This document shows positions 8,800 to 17,472 of a stretch of 41,391 nt of DNA, piece after piece. Positions within the stretch are counted from its first letter, which is position 1; every line of letters begins with the position of its first letter. The notes under the pieces are model-generated. The model saw only the letters and a program-made list of their open reading frames with translations, was not told the DNA's origin and did no database searches. Location of the stretch: contig JBFXAN010000047.1 of assembly GCA_050184225.1 (NCBI GenBank), positions 1-41,391 on the forward strand. Direction: 5' to 3'. Made by a program: the position numbers and the translations under genes. This DNA is from JBFXAN01 sp050184225 (lineage in GTDB: Bacteria; Chloroflexota; Dehalococcoidia; CAUJGQ01).

Positions 8800-9825
8800 C
8801 TACCGGAAGTGCGGCATCACGTCTTCGGCGAACAGCCGCAGCGAGCGCGTCACCTGCTCCGTTTCCATTGCGCCGAGCTGGAACGTGCAGTTCAGCGCCG
8901 TGATGCCGCTCACTGCCTGGTAGCGGGCGATCTTCTCGCGCACCGTCGGCGGGCTGCCGGAGAGCGTCCGTGTCTCGAAAAACTCATCGAGCGACGGCTC
9001 TCCCTCCACCGGCGCCGGAAACGAGCGGCCGTTGACGACGTGCTCCGTGCCGCCGCGCAAATTGGCGACCTGGCGGAAGGCGTAGCGCACGTTCTCCATC
9101 ATTCCCCGCGCCTCCTCGTCGGTCGGCGCCAGACACAACTGCTGCTGCACGGCGAACTCAGCCGGCCCCTCGATCCCGTACTGGCGGCGCACGTCGAGGA
9201 ACGACCCCCATCCCTCCTGCAGCACGTTGATCGGACGGCCGGAGTTGGTCGTGATCGCCTTCAGCCCCAAGCGCGCGCCGATCTCGAAGCTTTCGCGTGT
9301 GTGTGCCGCCAGCCAGATCGGCGGGTGCGGCTGCTGCGCCGGGCGTGGGAAGATCGTCGTCTCCGGGATCTGGAAGTAGCGGCCCTCGTAGCTGAACCCC
9401 TCCTGCGTCAGCGCCCGCAGCAACACCTCGAGCGTCTCATCCGTGCGCTCCCGCGCATCCGCCATCGACAGGCCGAAGCGGGCGAACTCATACGGCTGAT
9501 AGCCGCGCGCCACGCCCACCTCCAGCCGGCCGCCGGTCAACTGGTCGGCCATGGCGATATCCTCGGCCACGCGCAGCGGATGCCAGAAGGGCAGTACCAG
9601 CACCGCCGTCCCGATCTGCACGCGCCGGGTGACGCCCGCCGCCTTTACCGCCATCATCAGCGGGTTGGGGATGTAGCCGTAGTTGGAGAAGTGATGCTCG
9701 GCGAACCAGACCGAGTCATAGCCAAGCTCCTCCGCCAGCACCACCCAATCCAGCAGCCGCCGATACATCTCCTCCGCCGGCAGCACCTGCGGCGACCCGA
9801 GCAGAAAGAACGCCCCAAACTTCAT
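8800..9825 (-). CDS. LLM-class flavin-dependent oxidoreductase (luciferase-like)
   Basis: 341 residues, the usual family length, forming one luciferase-like TIM barrel. Features: KFGAFFLL start, YDSVWFAEHHFSNYGYIPNP (typical of the alkanal monooxygenase-like group), IGTAVLVLPFWHPLRVAED, GGRLEVGVARGYQPYEF, and PPIWLAAHTRESFEIGARLG. The enzyme should use reduced FMN (or F420) to oxygenate a small organic substrate in the cytoplasm. The substrate is not predictable. It stands alone, bounded by repeat arrays on both sides, so no operon context helps. Confidence 0.9.
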   Translation of the reverse strand: MKFGAFFLLGSPQVLPAEEMYRRLLDWVVLAEELGYDSVWFAEHHFSNYGYIPNPLMMAVKAAGVTRRVQIGTAVLVLPFWHPLRVAEDIAMADQLTGGRLEVGVARGYQPYEFARFGLSMADARERTDETLEVLLRALTQEGFSYEGRYFQIPETTIFPRPAQQPHPPIWLAAHTRESFEIGARLGLKAITTNSGRPINVLQEGWGSFLDVRRQYGIEGPAEFAVQQQLCLAPTDEEARGMMENVRYAFRQVANLRGGTEHVVNGRSFPAPVEGEPSLDEFFETRTLSGSPPTVREKIARYQAVSGITALNCTFQLGAMETEQVTRSLRLFAEDVMPHFR

Positions 9826-9863
9826 CAGACCACTCCTTGGTGGAGACTCACGGTTCTTTATGA

Positions 9864-10005
9864 ACCGCAGAGACGCAGAGATTTACATGTCATGCTGAGC
9901 GGAGCGAAGCATCTCGCGTGGTGCGTCTGTCACAGGACGAGATGCTTCGTCGCTCCGCTCCTCAGCATGACATGTAAATCTCTGCGTCCTCTGCGTCTCT
10001 GCGGT
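9864..10005. repeat. Long inverted repeat (CGCAGAGACGCAGAG family)
   Basis: Arm 9864-9915 and arm 9938-10005 are reverse complements except for small insertions in the right arm, giving a potential stem of about 50 pairs with a loop of roughly 22 bases. The outer part is the ACCGCAGAGACGCAGAG motif; the inner part is ATGTCATGCTGAGCGGAGCG. It lies in the divergent gap between the LLM oxidoreductase and the nitroreductase. It carries no gene and resembles a miniature mobile or REP-like unit. Confidence 0.88.
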
Positions 10006-10110
10006 GAAATCACGTCGCCTTTGGCCCAGCCTGCATCTTCAGATACTCTGCCGTTACGGTGGGAGCCGCAACCGGCCCGCGCTCCCAGGTGCGAATACCA
10101 AGGAGACGAC

Positions 10111-10749
10111 ATGAGCGACGAAATGGGCATCTTCGACGTGATCTATCACACCCGCGCGATGCGCCGGCTGAAGCCCGACCCCGTGCCCGAGGATCTGCTG
10201 CTCAAGCTGATCGACGCCGCCAACCAGGCGGCCTCCGGCTCCAATATGCAGAACGGCCGCTGGATCGTCGTCCGCGACCCGGCGCAGAAGGCGAAGCTGG
10301 CCGAACAGAACAAGGCCGCCGTCCTCGCCTATGCTGGCCCCCAGAGCGGCCGTCCCGCCTCCCTGCCCCACCACAGCGAGGAGCGCCGGAAGCGGATGCT
10401 CGACTCCGTCCTCTGGCAGGCGGAACACCTCCAGGACGCGCCCGCAATCGTGATCGCCTGTCTCGAATTCGCCGCCCCACCGCCGGACAGCTTCCTCGCC
10501 GGTGCGGGTTCCGGCGGCTCGATCTGGCCGGGCGTGCAGAACCTCCTGCTCGCCGCGCGGGCGCTTGAGCTCGGCGCCGCCCCCACCACCCTCGGCCTGC
10601 GCGACCGTCCCACCGTCAAGCAGATCCTCAACCTCCCTGACACGATCGAGCCCTTCTGCCTGATCCCCGTCGGTTACCCCACCGGCCGCTTCGGCCCTGT
10701 CACCCGGCGACCGGTGTCGGAGATCATGCGCTGGGATCGGTGGAGCTAG
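10111..10749 (+). CDS. Nitroreductase-family flavoprotein
   Basis: 212 residues starting at an ATG with AAGGAGA seven bases upstream. FMN-binding nitroreductase fold: the early HTRAMRRLKPDPVPEDLL segment holds the Arg residues that contact FMN phosphate, followed by AANQAASGSNMQNGRW, then a dimer-interface helix region and the late GVQNLLLAARALELGAAPTT and IPVGYPTGRFGP signatures. The enzyme should reduce nitro-compounds, quinones or similar using NAD(P)H in the cytoplasm. No pathway neighbour identifies its substrate. It is bounded upstream by the long inverted repeat and downstream by family A repeats. Confidence 0.9.
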   Translation: MSDEMGIFDVIYHTRAMRRLKPDPVPEDLLLKLIDAANQAASGSNMQNGRWIVVRDPAQKAKLAEQNKAAVLAYAGPQSGRPASLPHHSEERRKRMLDSVLWQAEHLQDAPAIVIACLEFAAPPPDSFLAGAGSGGSIWPGVQNLLLAARALELGAAPTTLGLRDRPTVKQILNLPDTIEPFCLIPVGYPTGRFGPVTRRPVSEIMRWDRWS

Positions 10750-10755
10750 GCGGAC

Positions 10756-11050
10756 GGCCCTCACCCCCGACCCCTCTCCCGCCGGTGCGGGAGAGGGGAG
10801 CCTGGTCTGGCCATGAACACCAGCACATCGATCGGTCAAGCCGGAGCAGTGATGTGGCGCTGGTATGCGGTTTCTCGCAGATCCACCCGAAACTCAGGCG
10901 GCCGCTCGTGACCGCTGATGGCCGGCGAAACGACGGAAATGACCAGAACCCTTGTCAGACAGGCATTACCATTACCTGATAGCGTAGGCTCATGGCTACT
11001 TTAGGCTCCCCTCTCCCGCACCGGCGGGAGAGGGGTCGGGGGTGAGGGCC
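10756..11050. repeat. Second inverted pair of repeat family A
   Basis: Copy 10756-10802 (plus orientation) and copy 11004-11050 (reverse) flank a 200-base core without a gene. Both have the perfect CCCCTCTCCCG stem and a GCCGGTGC or GCACCGGC loop. The tail of the first copy (CCATGAACACCAGCACATCG region) matches the tail of the copy at 8747. The right copy ends 6 bases before the start of the next gene, and its GTGAGGGCC could be misread as a start codon. Confidence 0.88.
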
Positions 11051-11056
11051 GCTCTC

Positions 11057-12766
11057 ATGCTCCGCTCCGATAACACTGCCGACCTCGACCGCCGCCTCAG
11101 CCTCGACCAGATGCGTGAGCGCGTCGAGCTCTACGTCCGCACCTACCGCACGATCCTGCGGAGCGCGGGCGAGACGCGGCTGCGCACGCTCGAGGCGCCG
11201 CATATCGAGATGGCCTCATCGCTGCACGCCGGCGCCGGTGACCCCCGTCCCGACATGGGCGCCCTCATCTACGCGATGCAGCGCCTCCCCGCCTGTATGC
11301 CGGCGGTGCGGCACCTGACTTTCGGCCAATCGCCCGACGCGATCGGCCGGGCGATCGACGCCGACGTGAGCGGGTGGCAGTCCGTGACCAGCCCCGGCCG
11401 GCGGCGGCGCTGGCTCTGGGACGGCGGCGACCGCCTCGGCGTGCTCGTCGCCAGCGAGTCCGATGTCGACGACCTGATCCCGACCGCCGTCGCCTACCAG
11501 ATCGAGTGGAACAAGCTGCACACCCTCCTCCGCCACGCCGGCGTCGCCGACCACGACCCGAGCCAGATCTGGCGCGACCTCGACGTGCGCGAAGCCGACT
11601 GGCAGCACTTCGCCGAGATCACCGGCGACCTCACCGGCTTCCTCCAGGCGGTCGCCGCCCACGAGAAGGACCTGCGCGTGCGCGCGGTCGGCGGCACCCA
11701 CGTCGGCTACGCCCGCGCCACCCGCCGCTGGTGGAGCGCGATCCACAACACGCTCGTCGCCGAAGGGCTGGACCAGCGCCCGATCTATTTCGTCTCCAGC
11801 AACACGCACAGCCTGATCAACCTGCTCTCCGGCGTCGCCGCCCGGCTGGAGGACGAGATCCTCGCCTTCGTCGACGCCTCCCGCGACCCTGAGTTGCTGA
11901 CCGAGCGCGAGGCGATCCGCACCGGCGCCAGCCGCGCCTCCTGGACCAACTTCCTCTATTACGCCGCCCGTGCCTACTTCGCCCGCCACCCTGATGCCGA
12001 ACGACTGCGCGAGCGCCGGGCATCCGAGGAGACGACGCTCGGCATCCGCTGGGTGCCGCCGCACGGCGCGATCGACGTCGCCTGCCAGATCATCCGCCTC
12101 GACGGGCTCGAACCCGGGCGCCTGGACAGCCGCCTGGGCACGATTGACGAAACCGGCCTGCGCGCCTCCGACGCCGTCATCGTCAACATCGACTACCCGC
12201 TCGGGCTCGCTGCCTATCGCGCTCTGCGCGAGGCCGCCGAAGACCTCGAACAACTACGCGGCGTCTACGTTCTCGGCAAAGCGGCCACGCTGAACGCCGC
12301 CGTCGGCGATGTGCTCGTCAGCGACGTGATCCTCGACGAGCACACCGACAACACCTACTGGTTCGACAACTGCTTCAGCGCCGCCGACGTCGCCCCGTAT
12401 CTCGTCTTCGGCTCCGCCCTCGACGGCCAGCAGGCGGTGACGGTGCTGGGCACCTTCCTCCAGAACCGCGGCCACCTCGACTTCTACTACCGCGAAGCCT
12501 TCACCGTCGTCGAGATGGAGGGCGGGCCGTATCTGTCCGCCGTCTACGAAGCCGCCTACCCGATGCGGCATCCCGCCGAGCAGCACGTCAACCTCGCCCG
12601 CCTCCCCTTCGACCTCGGCATCCTCCACTACGCGAGTGATACGCCCTATACCCAGGCGCGAACCTTGGGAGCGAGGGGGCTGTCCTATCGGGGGATGGAT
12701 TCGACGTATGCCGGCGCGGTGGCGATCCTCAGACGGATCTTCGAGCGGGAGGGGCTGCTAAAGTAG
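11057..12766 (+). CDS. Conserved protein, DUF6909-like, phosphorylase-like C-terminal half
   Basis: 569 residues from ATG 11057. An upstream GTG falls inside the repeat and is not preferred. The N-terminal half is helical (RMRERVELYVRTYRTILR-type, then a WNKLHTLLRHAG segment). The C-terminal half has features reminiscent of the nucleoside phosphorylase fold: VYVLGKAATLNAAVGDVLVS, a DEHTDNTYWFDNCF stretch, and VVEMEGGPYLSAVYEAA, close to the acidic Met-Glu motif of that superfamily. I associate this overall architecture with DUF6909 proteins but could not run a search. No signal peptide or membrane segment. The function is unknown; a nucleotide- or nucleoside-related activity is only an inference. 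Confidence 0.75.
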   Translation: MLRSDNTADLDRRLSLDQMRERVELYVRTYRTILRSAGETRLRTLEAPHIEMASSLHAGAGDPRPDMGALIYAMQRLPACMPAVRHLTFGQSPDAIGRAIDADVSGWQSVTSPGRRRRWLWDGGDRLGVLVASESDVDDLIPTAVAYQIEWNKLHTLLRHAGVADHDPSQIWRDLDVREADWQHFAEITGDLTGFLQAVAAHEKDLRVRAVGGTHVGYARATRRWWSAIHNTLVAEGLDQRPIYFVSSNTHSLINLLSGVAARLEDEILAFVDASRDPELLTEREAIRTGASRASWTNFLYYAARAYFARHPDAERLRERRASEETTLGIRWVPPHGAIDVACQIIRLDGLEPGRLDSRLGTIDETGLRASDAVIVNIDYPLGLAAYRALREAAEDLEQLRGVYVLGKAATLNAAVGDVLVSDVILDEHTDNTYWFDNCFSAADVAPYLVFGSALDGQQAVTVLGTFLQNRGHLDFYYREAFTVVEMEGGPYLSAVYEAAYPMRHPAEQHVNLARLPFDLGILHYASDTPYTQARTLGARGLSYRGMDSTYAGAVAILRRIFEREGLLK

Positions 12767-12844
12767 GTTCGATCCGGTACATTCTCCCCAACATCTTCCA
12801 GTACCCATGGATGATCTATTAGCACACCGCCACACTTGCTGTAA

Positions 12845-14317
12845 TTGCCATCGCTGCACAAGAGCATTCGTAAAGGTACGCATAACTTGCCAAACCGATT
12901 CACTGCCCACGGCTCCCCCATCGCTTCGTACGAAGGCGAGGGCGAACTGCGCCTGATGGACGGAACGAGTGTCGCATGCGCATTCGAGGCGGCGCAATTG
13001 ACAAGCGGCCAAGTGCTGTTGCGATGCATCGATCGCAACTACCTGGGGTTCCCTCCCGCGTCTGCACAGCAGTTCTCTGGCCGAACGACCGAAGACTATG
13101 GGGTGGTCGCAAGGGGGCTTGCTTGGGTTATTGATCTCAGTCGTCGGTCCACCGCCGCCGAAGCGGGATCGATCAGCACCTATGCTTCTGAACAGCTGAC
13201 TGTCACGCTCGAACTTGGGCAAGACATACCCCCACAGTACGCCGCGTTCGGCTTGACGAATTTCGATTTCCGATCATGGCAGCGGTCACCTCTTCCGTTC
13301 GATACCAATACAGGCAGGAGGGTTCTGCATGTCGCTGTGCGGGACAACGACCAGGTTGTGTCGATCGTGATTCGGCCGCTGGCGCGCCAGCATTCCCGGC
13401 ATCGACGCGCGCGGGCCTTGCGATCGATTGAGGTCACGTCCGAGTTGGTGCTGCAGATCACTCCCGAGCAAGACCTGGGCTACGCAACCACCATCGCTCG
13501 AGACGTGTCCGATCTGCTTTCTTTCGCAAGGGGAACACCCGTGACCATCGCATATCGCTATCTGGTGCGAAGCGACGGCTCGACGTTCTTCCGCAACCAT
13601 TTCGCCAAGTTCGCTAAGCCTTATGTTCCATATCCCTTGCTCGACCCCCGCCGCCCGGCGAGCACACGCCGATTTCTGAGGAACGCGTTCCCGGCTTACC
13701 GTCAGCTCAAGTCGCAACTGAACCTCCGGTCCGTGCTTCGCGCACATCTGGACGCGAGGCAGGACGCGGACTTTCTCCAGGTGCGTGGCGTCAAGATAGC
13801 GGCCGTCGCTGAAGTCTTGAAGGAGAATTTTCACTCGTCAGGTATCTTGGACATTAATGACCATCGGATGGATCCTAAGGTGTTCAAGCGCGCTGTTTCT
13901 TCCAAGCTGAAGCGAGTATTAATCGAAATCGCCGACGCGGGTGACATCAGCCAGGAACTCCGGCAAGAATTCACGCGGAAGCTCGGCGACATCAATCGAC
14001 AGGATTTCCGAGAAGTACTTGCTGCAATTTGCAGATTTGTCCGACTGGATGCAGACAGTGACTTGCAACCATTCGTTTGGAGCCGTAACCGGTTAATTCA
14101 TACTGGCCGATTTATCAGTGAAAGTACGACCGAAAAAGATCGTAGGCTAGCCACAACCATGGGGTGGAATACAATCTTGGAGGAGTATTACTTCTTGGTG
14201 GAATTACTTGATCGCATCTTGCTTCGATTGTTCGATTATGAAGGTGAATATGTCGACATTTCTACGTGGCCATTCATGGCAAATAAAACGCTAATTGTCG
14301 CCGAACGTACCGCGTGA
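12845..14317 (+). CDS. HEPN-type protein, ApeA-like, possible anti-phage effector
   Basis: 490 residues from TTG 12845; a second TTG at 12887 (reading PNRFTAHG) behind AAAGG is an equally possible start, and no ATG is available. The N-terminal two-thirds is beta-rich (GEGELRLMDGT, VLLRCIDRNY) and resembles the sensing domain in front of HEPN nucleases such as ApeA. The last 120 residues are helical and contain RNRLIH (414-419), the RNxxxH signature of HEPN ribonucleases. By analogy it would cleave RNA when phage infection is sensed. GC content and codon use fall towards the 3' end relative to neighbours, and RmuC-like and Mrr genes follow, which fits an acquired defence patch. The family assignment rests on the motif and layout only. 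Confidence 0.6.
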   Translation: MPSLHKSIRKGTHNLPNRFTAHGSPIASYEGEGELRLMDGTSVACAFEAAQLTSGQVLLRCIDRNYLGFPPASAQQFSGRTTEDYGVVARGLAWVIDLSRRSTAAEAGSISTYASEQLTVTLELGQDIPPQYAAFGLTNFDFRSWQRSPLPFDTNTGRRVLHVAVRDNDQVVSIVIRPLARQHSRHRRARALRSIEVTSELVLQITPEQDLGYATTIARDVSDLLSFARGTPVTIAYRYLVRSDGSTFFRNHFAKFAKPYVPYPLLDPRRPASTRRFLRNAFPAYRQLKSQLNLRSVLRAHLDARQDADFLQVRGVKIAAVAEVLKENFHSSGILDINDHRMDPKVFKRAVSSKLKRVLIEIADAGDISQELRQEFTRKLGDINRQDFREVLAAICRFVRLDADSDLQPFVWSRNRLIHTGRFISESTTEKDRRLATTMGWNTILEEYYFLVELLDRILLRLFDYEGEYVDISTWPFMANKTLIVAERTA

Positions 14318-14491
14318 TCGCTTCTGATATATGCTTGGAATGTCGCCGCAAGTTTTTTACCGGAACACTTCTTGCTAGCAAGTTCCTGTTATTCTGGATC
14401 ATCCAGTCAGTTTGGACAAATATTAGCAGGTGGTCAGTGAGAGCCGAGGTCTGCTCCGTTCTCTACTCGTTGCTTCAGCTGTAACAAGGCG

Positions 14492-15397
14492 CTATCCCTC
14501 CTCAAAATAGTCAACATCGACTCGCTTCACGACGTAGGTGGCGACGTCTGTGACGCCGACCCCATAGTCCACCATAAACTGACCGAGTTGGTCCCCGTCG
14601 ATCAGCACGATCTTCTTCTCGATTCGACTGATGTAGTCGTATGCATCGCTCGTAAACCGGGACGTTGTAATCATCACGCCTTTCCGAGCCTTGAACCCTT
14701 CGAGACTTCCGGCAAACGCCTGGACGACTGGACGACCGACGGCTCCCTCCCATCGCTTCGCCTGGATATAGACCACATCCAGACCGAGCTTGTCCTCTTT
14801 GATCAGGCCGTCGACGCCATCATCTCCGCCCTGACCAACTGCTTCTCCCGCATCCTTCCTCGAACCGCCATATCCCATGGCGACGAGGAGGTCGACCACC
14901 AAGCGTTCGAAGAACTTTGGCGGACTTGCCTTCACCCGCGTGAGGAGTTCTTGTGCCAGCTGGTTTCTGAGTCCTTGATAGCCTGCCTCCAGCACCTCCT
15001 CGGGCGTCTGCTCCTCGATAGTCGGCTCAGTGCCTCGCTTTTTCGGCTGCTGCGATGCGGTTCGGAACTCGACAAACTCTGGAAACTGCTCCAAGAGCTT
15101 CATGTTCACGGTGGAAGGATTACCGTTGAGGGCTTGTCGTCCTCGGTCAGTAATTTGGAACCTGCCGTGTCCGGTCTTGACCAACAGACCGGCTTTGGCC
15201 AGGTGTGTCCGAGCCCAGCCGACCCGGTTGTCGAACTTGGCCTGGCGTCCACTGGGCAGCAACTCTTGTCGTTCCTCGTTGCTGAGCATGAACACCTGGG
15301 CGAGCCGGTCAATCACCTCGCTGATCGCATGGTCATTGCCATCCCCAGCAATCTTGAGGAGGGGGAGCATGATGGTCTGGAAGTCAGGTATGGCCAT
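14492..15397 (-). CDS. mrr: Mrr-type restriction endonuclease
   Basis: 301 residues, normal for Mrr. An N-terminal winged-helix Mrr_N domain covers about 1-95 (PDFQTIMLPLLKIAGDGNDH, GWARTHLAKAGLLVKTGHGR). A linker at 110-145 leads to the catalytic PD-(D/E)xK domain: FFERLVVDLLVAMGYGG, GDDGVDGLI with Asp196, and VVYIQAKRW with Gln212 and Lys214, the D...QxK active site of the family, then GVMITTSRFTSDAYDYI. It should cut modified (methylated) foreign DNA as a type IV enzyme. The gene starts 7 bases after the RmuC-like gene stops, so the two form an operon. Base composition is lower in GC than the flanks. Confidence 0.92.
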   Translation of the reverse strand: MAIPDFQTIMLPLLKIAGDGNDHAISEVIDRLAQVFMLSNEERQELLPSGRQAKFDNRVGWARTHLAKAGLLVKTGHGRFQITDRGRQALNGNPSTVNMKLLEQFPEFVEFRTASQQPKKRGTEPTIEEQTPEEVLEAGYQGLRNQLAQELLTRVKASPPKFFERLVVDLLVAMGYGGSRKDAGEAVGQGGDDGVDGLIKEDKLGLDVVYIQAKRWEGAVGRPVVQAFAGSLEGFKARKGVMITTSRFTSDAYDYISRIEKKIVLIDGDQLGQFMVDYGVGVTDVATYVVKRVDVDYFEEG

Positions 15398-15404
15398 CGG
15401 ATGT

Positions 15405-16535
15405 TCAGTCGCCTACTGGTTCCAATGCTTTGTATGCATCCGACATGGGATGCGTCTCCGAGCCAATTTGCAGGCTCACGAGACCGGCGCTGACTCGACT
15501 CACGTGGCTGCTCATGTCATTCCGCGAATTGTTAAGCATGGTGATTGCTCTGGCGAATCGCCCTTCCAATTCTTCCTGAATGGCCTTAACATTGTCCTCG
15601 ACTGATTGGACGTAACCAGCAAGCTTCTCGACATCAATGTGCTGCGCCGTCCTCAGCACGGTTTGAAAGACGAGAAGCAAGTACGGCACAAACATACTAT
15701 AGCTGACCAGTACGACACTTGATTCAAAAGACAATACATGAATTGCTGAGCAAAGATCATAGACAGAATCTGGCACAACTGCAACAGCAAATCCGGTAGT
15801 AATGCTAGGATCGATGTACTTTCTCACTTCCCTGACTTTAGTCAGCACAATTTGTTCGATCTGGATTTTTATCCTTCTCTGTTGGTCAGTATCATTGGAT
15901 GCAGCGAATTGTTCTATCAGTGTTGTGGCGGTCCATTTGCTATCTATCGGAAGGACGAGATTGTTTGGCAGCCGAAGTCCGAACTCAACTGCTTTATTCC
16001 CGACGCGAAACTCCCGTACCTGCCACTCCGGGGGAAGCTTTGAGAAGACAGCTTCGAGTACGTTCTCTCCGGCTGCTCCTTTTGACTGAGTCCCAGCGAT
16101 GACCATCTCTAACCGCTTTACCGATTCCGCGGTTTGCCGCTCCACATCATGCCAAGCCCTTGACTGTGTCTGCAACTCGAGCAACCCCTCCTGCGCACGC
16201 TGCAAATCTGCATGGATTGCTCTTGCAGTCGTCGACAGGTTGTCGGCGGTCGAACTTGTCGCCGCCAGATTGGTGGTAATTGATTGGAGCCGACGCTCAA
16301 GCTCGTCCTGACTTCTTTCAACCGTTGAAATCCGCTCGGTCAACCCGCGAAGTTCCACTTGAACGCCAACCATGGTCTTTGGCAGGACTTCTAATTGGCT
16401 CAACTTTTCAGAAACTACTTGAAGAGCTGTAGACAGACCAGCGCCGGTATTCGGCGATCTGAACTGCAGGACCAGCAACGCCAGCACGACGCCAAACACG
16501 AGCACCAAGAAGAGCAAGATGATCGCAGGCAGCAT
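15405..16535 (-). CDS. RmuC-like membrane-anchored DNA recombination/limiting protein
   Basis: 376 residues from ATG 16535, which places a transmembrane helix (LPAIILLFLVLVFGVVLALL) right at the N-terminus, as usual for RmuC; a longer frame exists upstream but adds an unlikely polar leader. Next comes a coiled coil (about 35-150), then the RmuC nuclease-like core: KGAAGENVLEAVFSKLP, VEFGLRLPNNLVLPIDSKW (IDSK active-site motif), and a region around VAVVPDSVYDL. RmuC proteins limit inversions and rearrangements at short inverted repeats. Here the gene precedes mrr with a 7-base gap, so it probably acts in the same defence or DNA-processing unit. Low GC relative to neighbours. Confidence 0.85.
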   Translation of the reverse strand: MLPAIILLFLVLVFGVVLALLVLQFRSPNTGAGLSTALQVVSEKLSQLEVLPKTMVGVQVELRGLTERISTVERSQDELERRLQSITTNLAATSSTADNLSTTARAIHADLQRAQEGLLELQTQSRAWHDVERQTAESVKRLEMVIAGTQSKGAAGENVLEAVFSKLPPEWQVREFRVGNKAVEFGLRLPNNLVLPIDSKWTATTLIEQFAASNDTDQQRRIKIQIEQIVLTKVREVRKYIDPSITTGFAVAVVPDSVYDLCSAIHVLSFESSVVLVSYSMFVPYLLLVFQTVLRTAQHIDVEKLAGYVQSVEDNVKAIQEELEGRFARAITMLNNSRNDMSSHVSRVSAGLVSLQIGSETHPMSDAYKALEPVGD

Positions 16536-16780
16536 CGTATCCAGATCCCCTCTCAGCAAGTGAGTGAGTGTCCGACCGACAGGTAAAGTATGACTGCTGG
16601 TTGACACTGTGTTTCTACTCTGGAGCCGATAAGTTGTCAATGTGAAACATCTGTTCTCCGGTCGATAGACTGCTCAGTAACGATGCAATAAGAATCAGCC
16701 ATCGTTGATAGGACGGATGGATGTTGGTCGAATTGCTTGATGGCGGCCACGACGGTCGGATCGAGGTCAATCCCCTCGTT

Positions 16781-17278
16781 TCACGGGCCAAGTAACCGCA
16801 CGACAGTCCCCACAAGTCCGAGCCTGTGGCTTGCGCTAAAGACTCCCTGGAACGAGACAGCCGTCCCCTGAACTATCGGATCATTCCCGCCGGCCGGCAC
16901 GTTCATCATGAACGGCGTCCTGGTATCAGGTTGGAGGACAAGCCGTTGCCTCCTTCTCGACCGTCCGATGACGACTTCCAGATCCGCTTGGAACGTTCGG
17001 TCCGCCGAGACACCAACCGTTATGAACGCATGGACCGCGTTCTGATGCGCTAATGGATCGCCGGTTGCACTTCCACCTCCCTGACCCAACATATGCGTCT
17101 GCTGATTCCCGGCAGCGAATACCGCGTCAGTATTCCGGTGCCTGAACGTGCCGCCTCTGATGCGAACACCGTCCAGCGCCGCACCCGCCCGAATCGGAAA
17201 CCACGTCAACAGCCAGTCGACTTCGATGTTGTGCGCCGTAATCAACTCGACCAGGGATGTGTACTTGATCGCCGTCAT
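16781..17278 (-). CDS. Hypothetical protein, beta-rich
   Basis: 165 residues. The start is supported by a GGAGG five bases before ATG. Not recognised. The sequence is soluble, with alternating hydrophobic stretches (ADLEVVIGRSRRRQRLVLQP, IVQGTAVSFQGVFSASHRLG) suggesting a beta-sandwich, a Gly-rich GQGGGSATGD loop near the middle, and a TAIKYTSLVELITAHNIEVD amphipathic helix at the N-terminus. No signal peptide or catalytic motif is evident. It is divergent from the hypothetical gene at 17473 and not tightly linked to the RmuC/Mrr pair. Confidence 0.6.
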   Translation of the reverse strand: MTAIKYTSLVELITAHNIEVDWLLTWFPIRAGAALDGVRIRGGTFRHRNTDAVFAAGNQQTHMLGQGGGSATGDPLAHQNAVHAFITVGVSADRTFQADLEVVIGRSRRRQRLVLQPDTRTPFMMNVPAGGNDPIVQGTAVSFQGVFSASHRLGLVGTVVRLLGP

Positions 17279-17472
17279 TCCGTCCTCCCGTGCTCCGACA
17301 ATCTGCCACGATTCCGGATGTTGCGGCTACTCATCGCCGTCACGCGCCCACGCCAGGAACGGCGTCGCGCACGGTCGACAGGGGTTGCGGTCTCTGCCAT
17401 GATTGCGATATCCCCGATGGCGACCTTCCCACCCTGCCTGACGCGACGTGCTATGGAGCGGAGGAGCGCGCG

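Noticed and set aside
8557..10749. A single long plus-strand reading frame of 730 residues spanning the LLM oxidoreductase and nitroreductase region
   Set aside because: Its first two-thirds is antisense to the LLM oxidoreductase gene and includes translated repeats (LTPGPSPARRERG and HVMLSGAKHL types). Only the nitroreductase from 10111 is real.
8625..11050. CRISPR array made of the GGCCCTCACCCCC repeats
   Set aside because: Copies are in inverted pairs, unevenly spaced, and without equal-length spacers; no cas gene is present.
11216..12253. Minus-strand frame rich in Gly, Val, Ala and Asp
   Set aside because: Antisense shadow of the DUF6909-like gene, with compositional bias and no motif.
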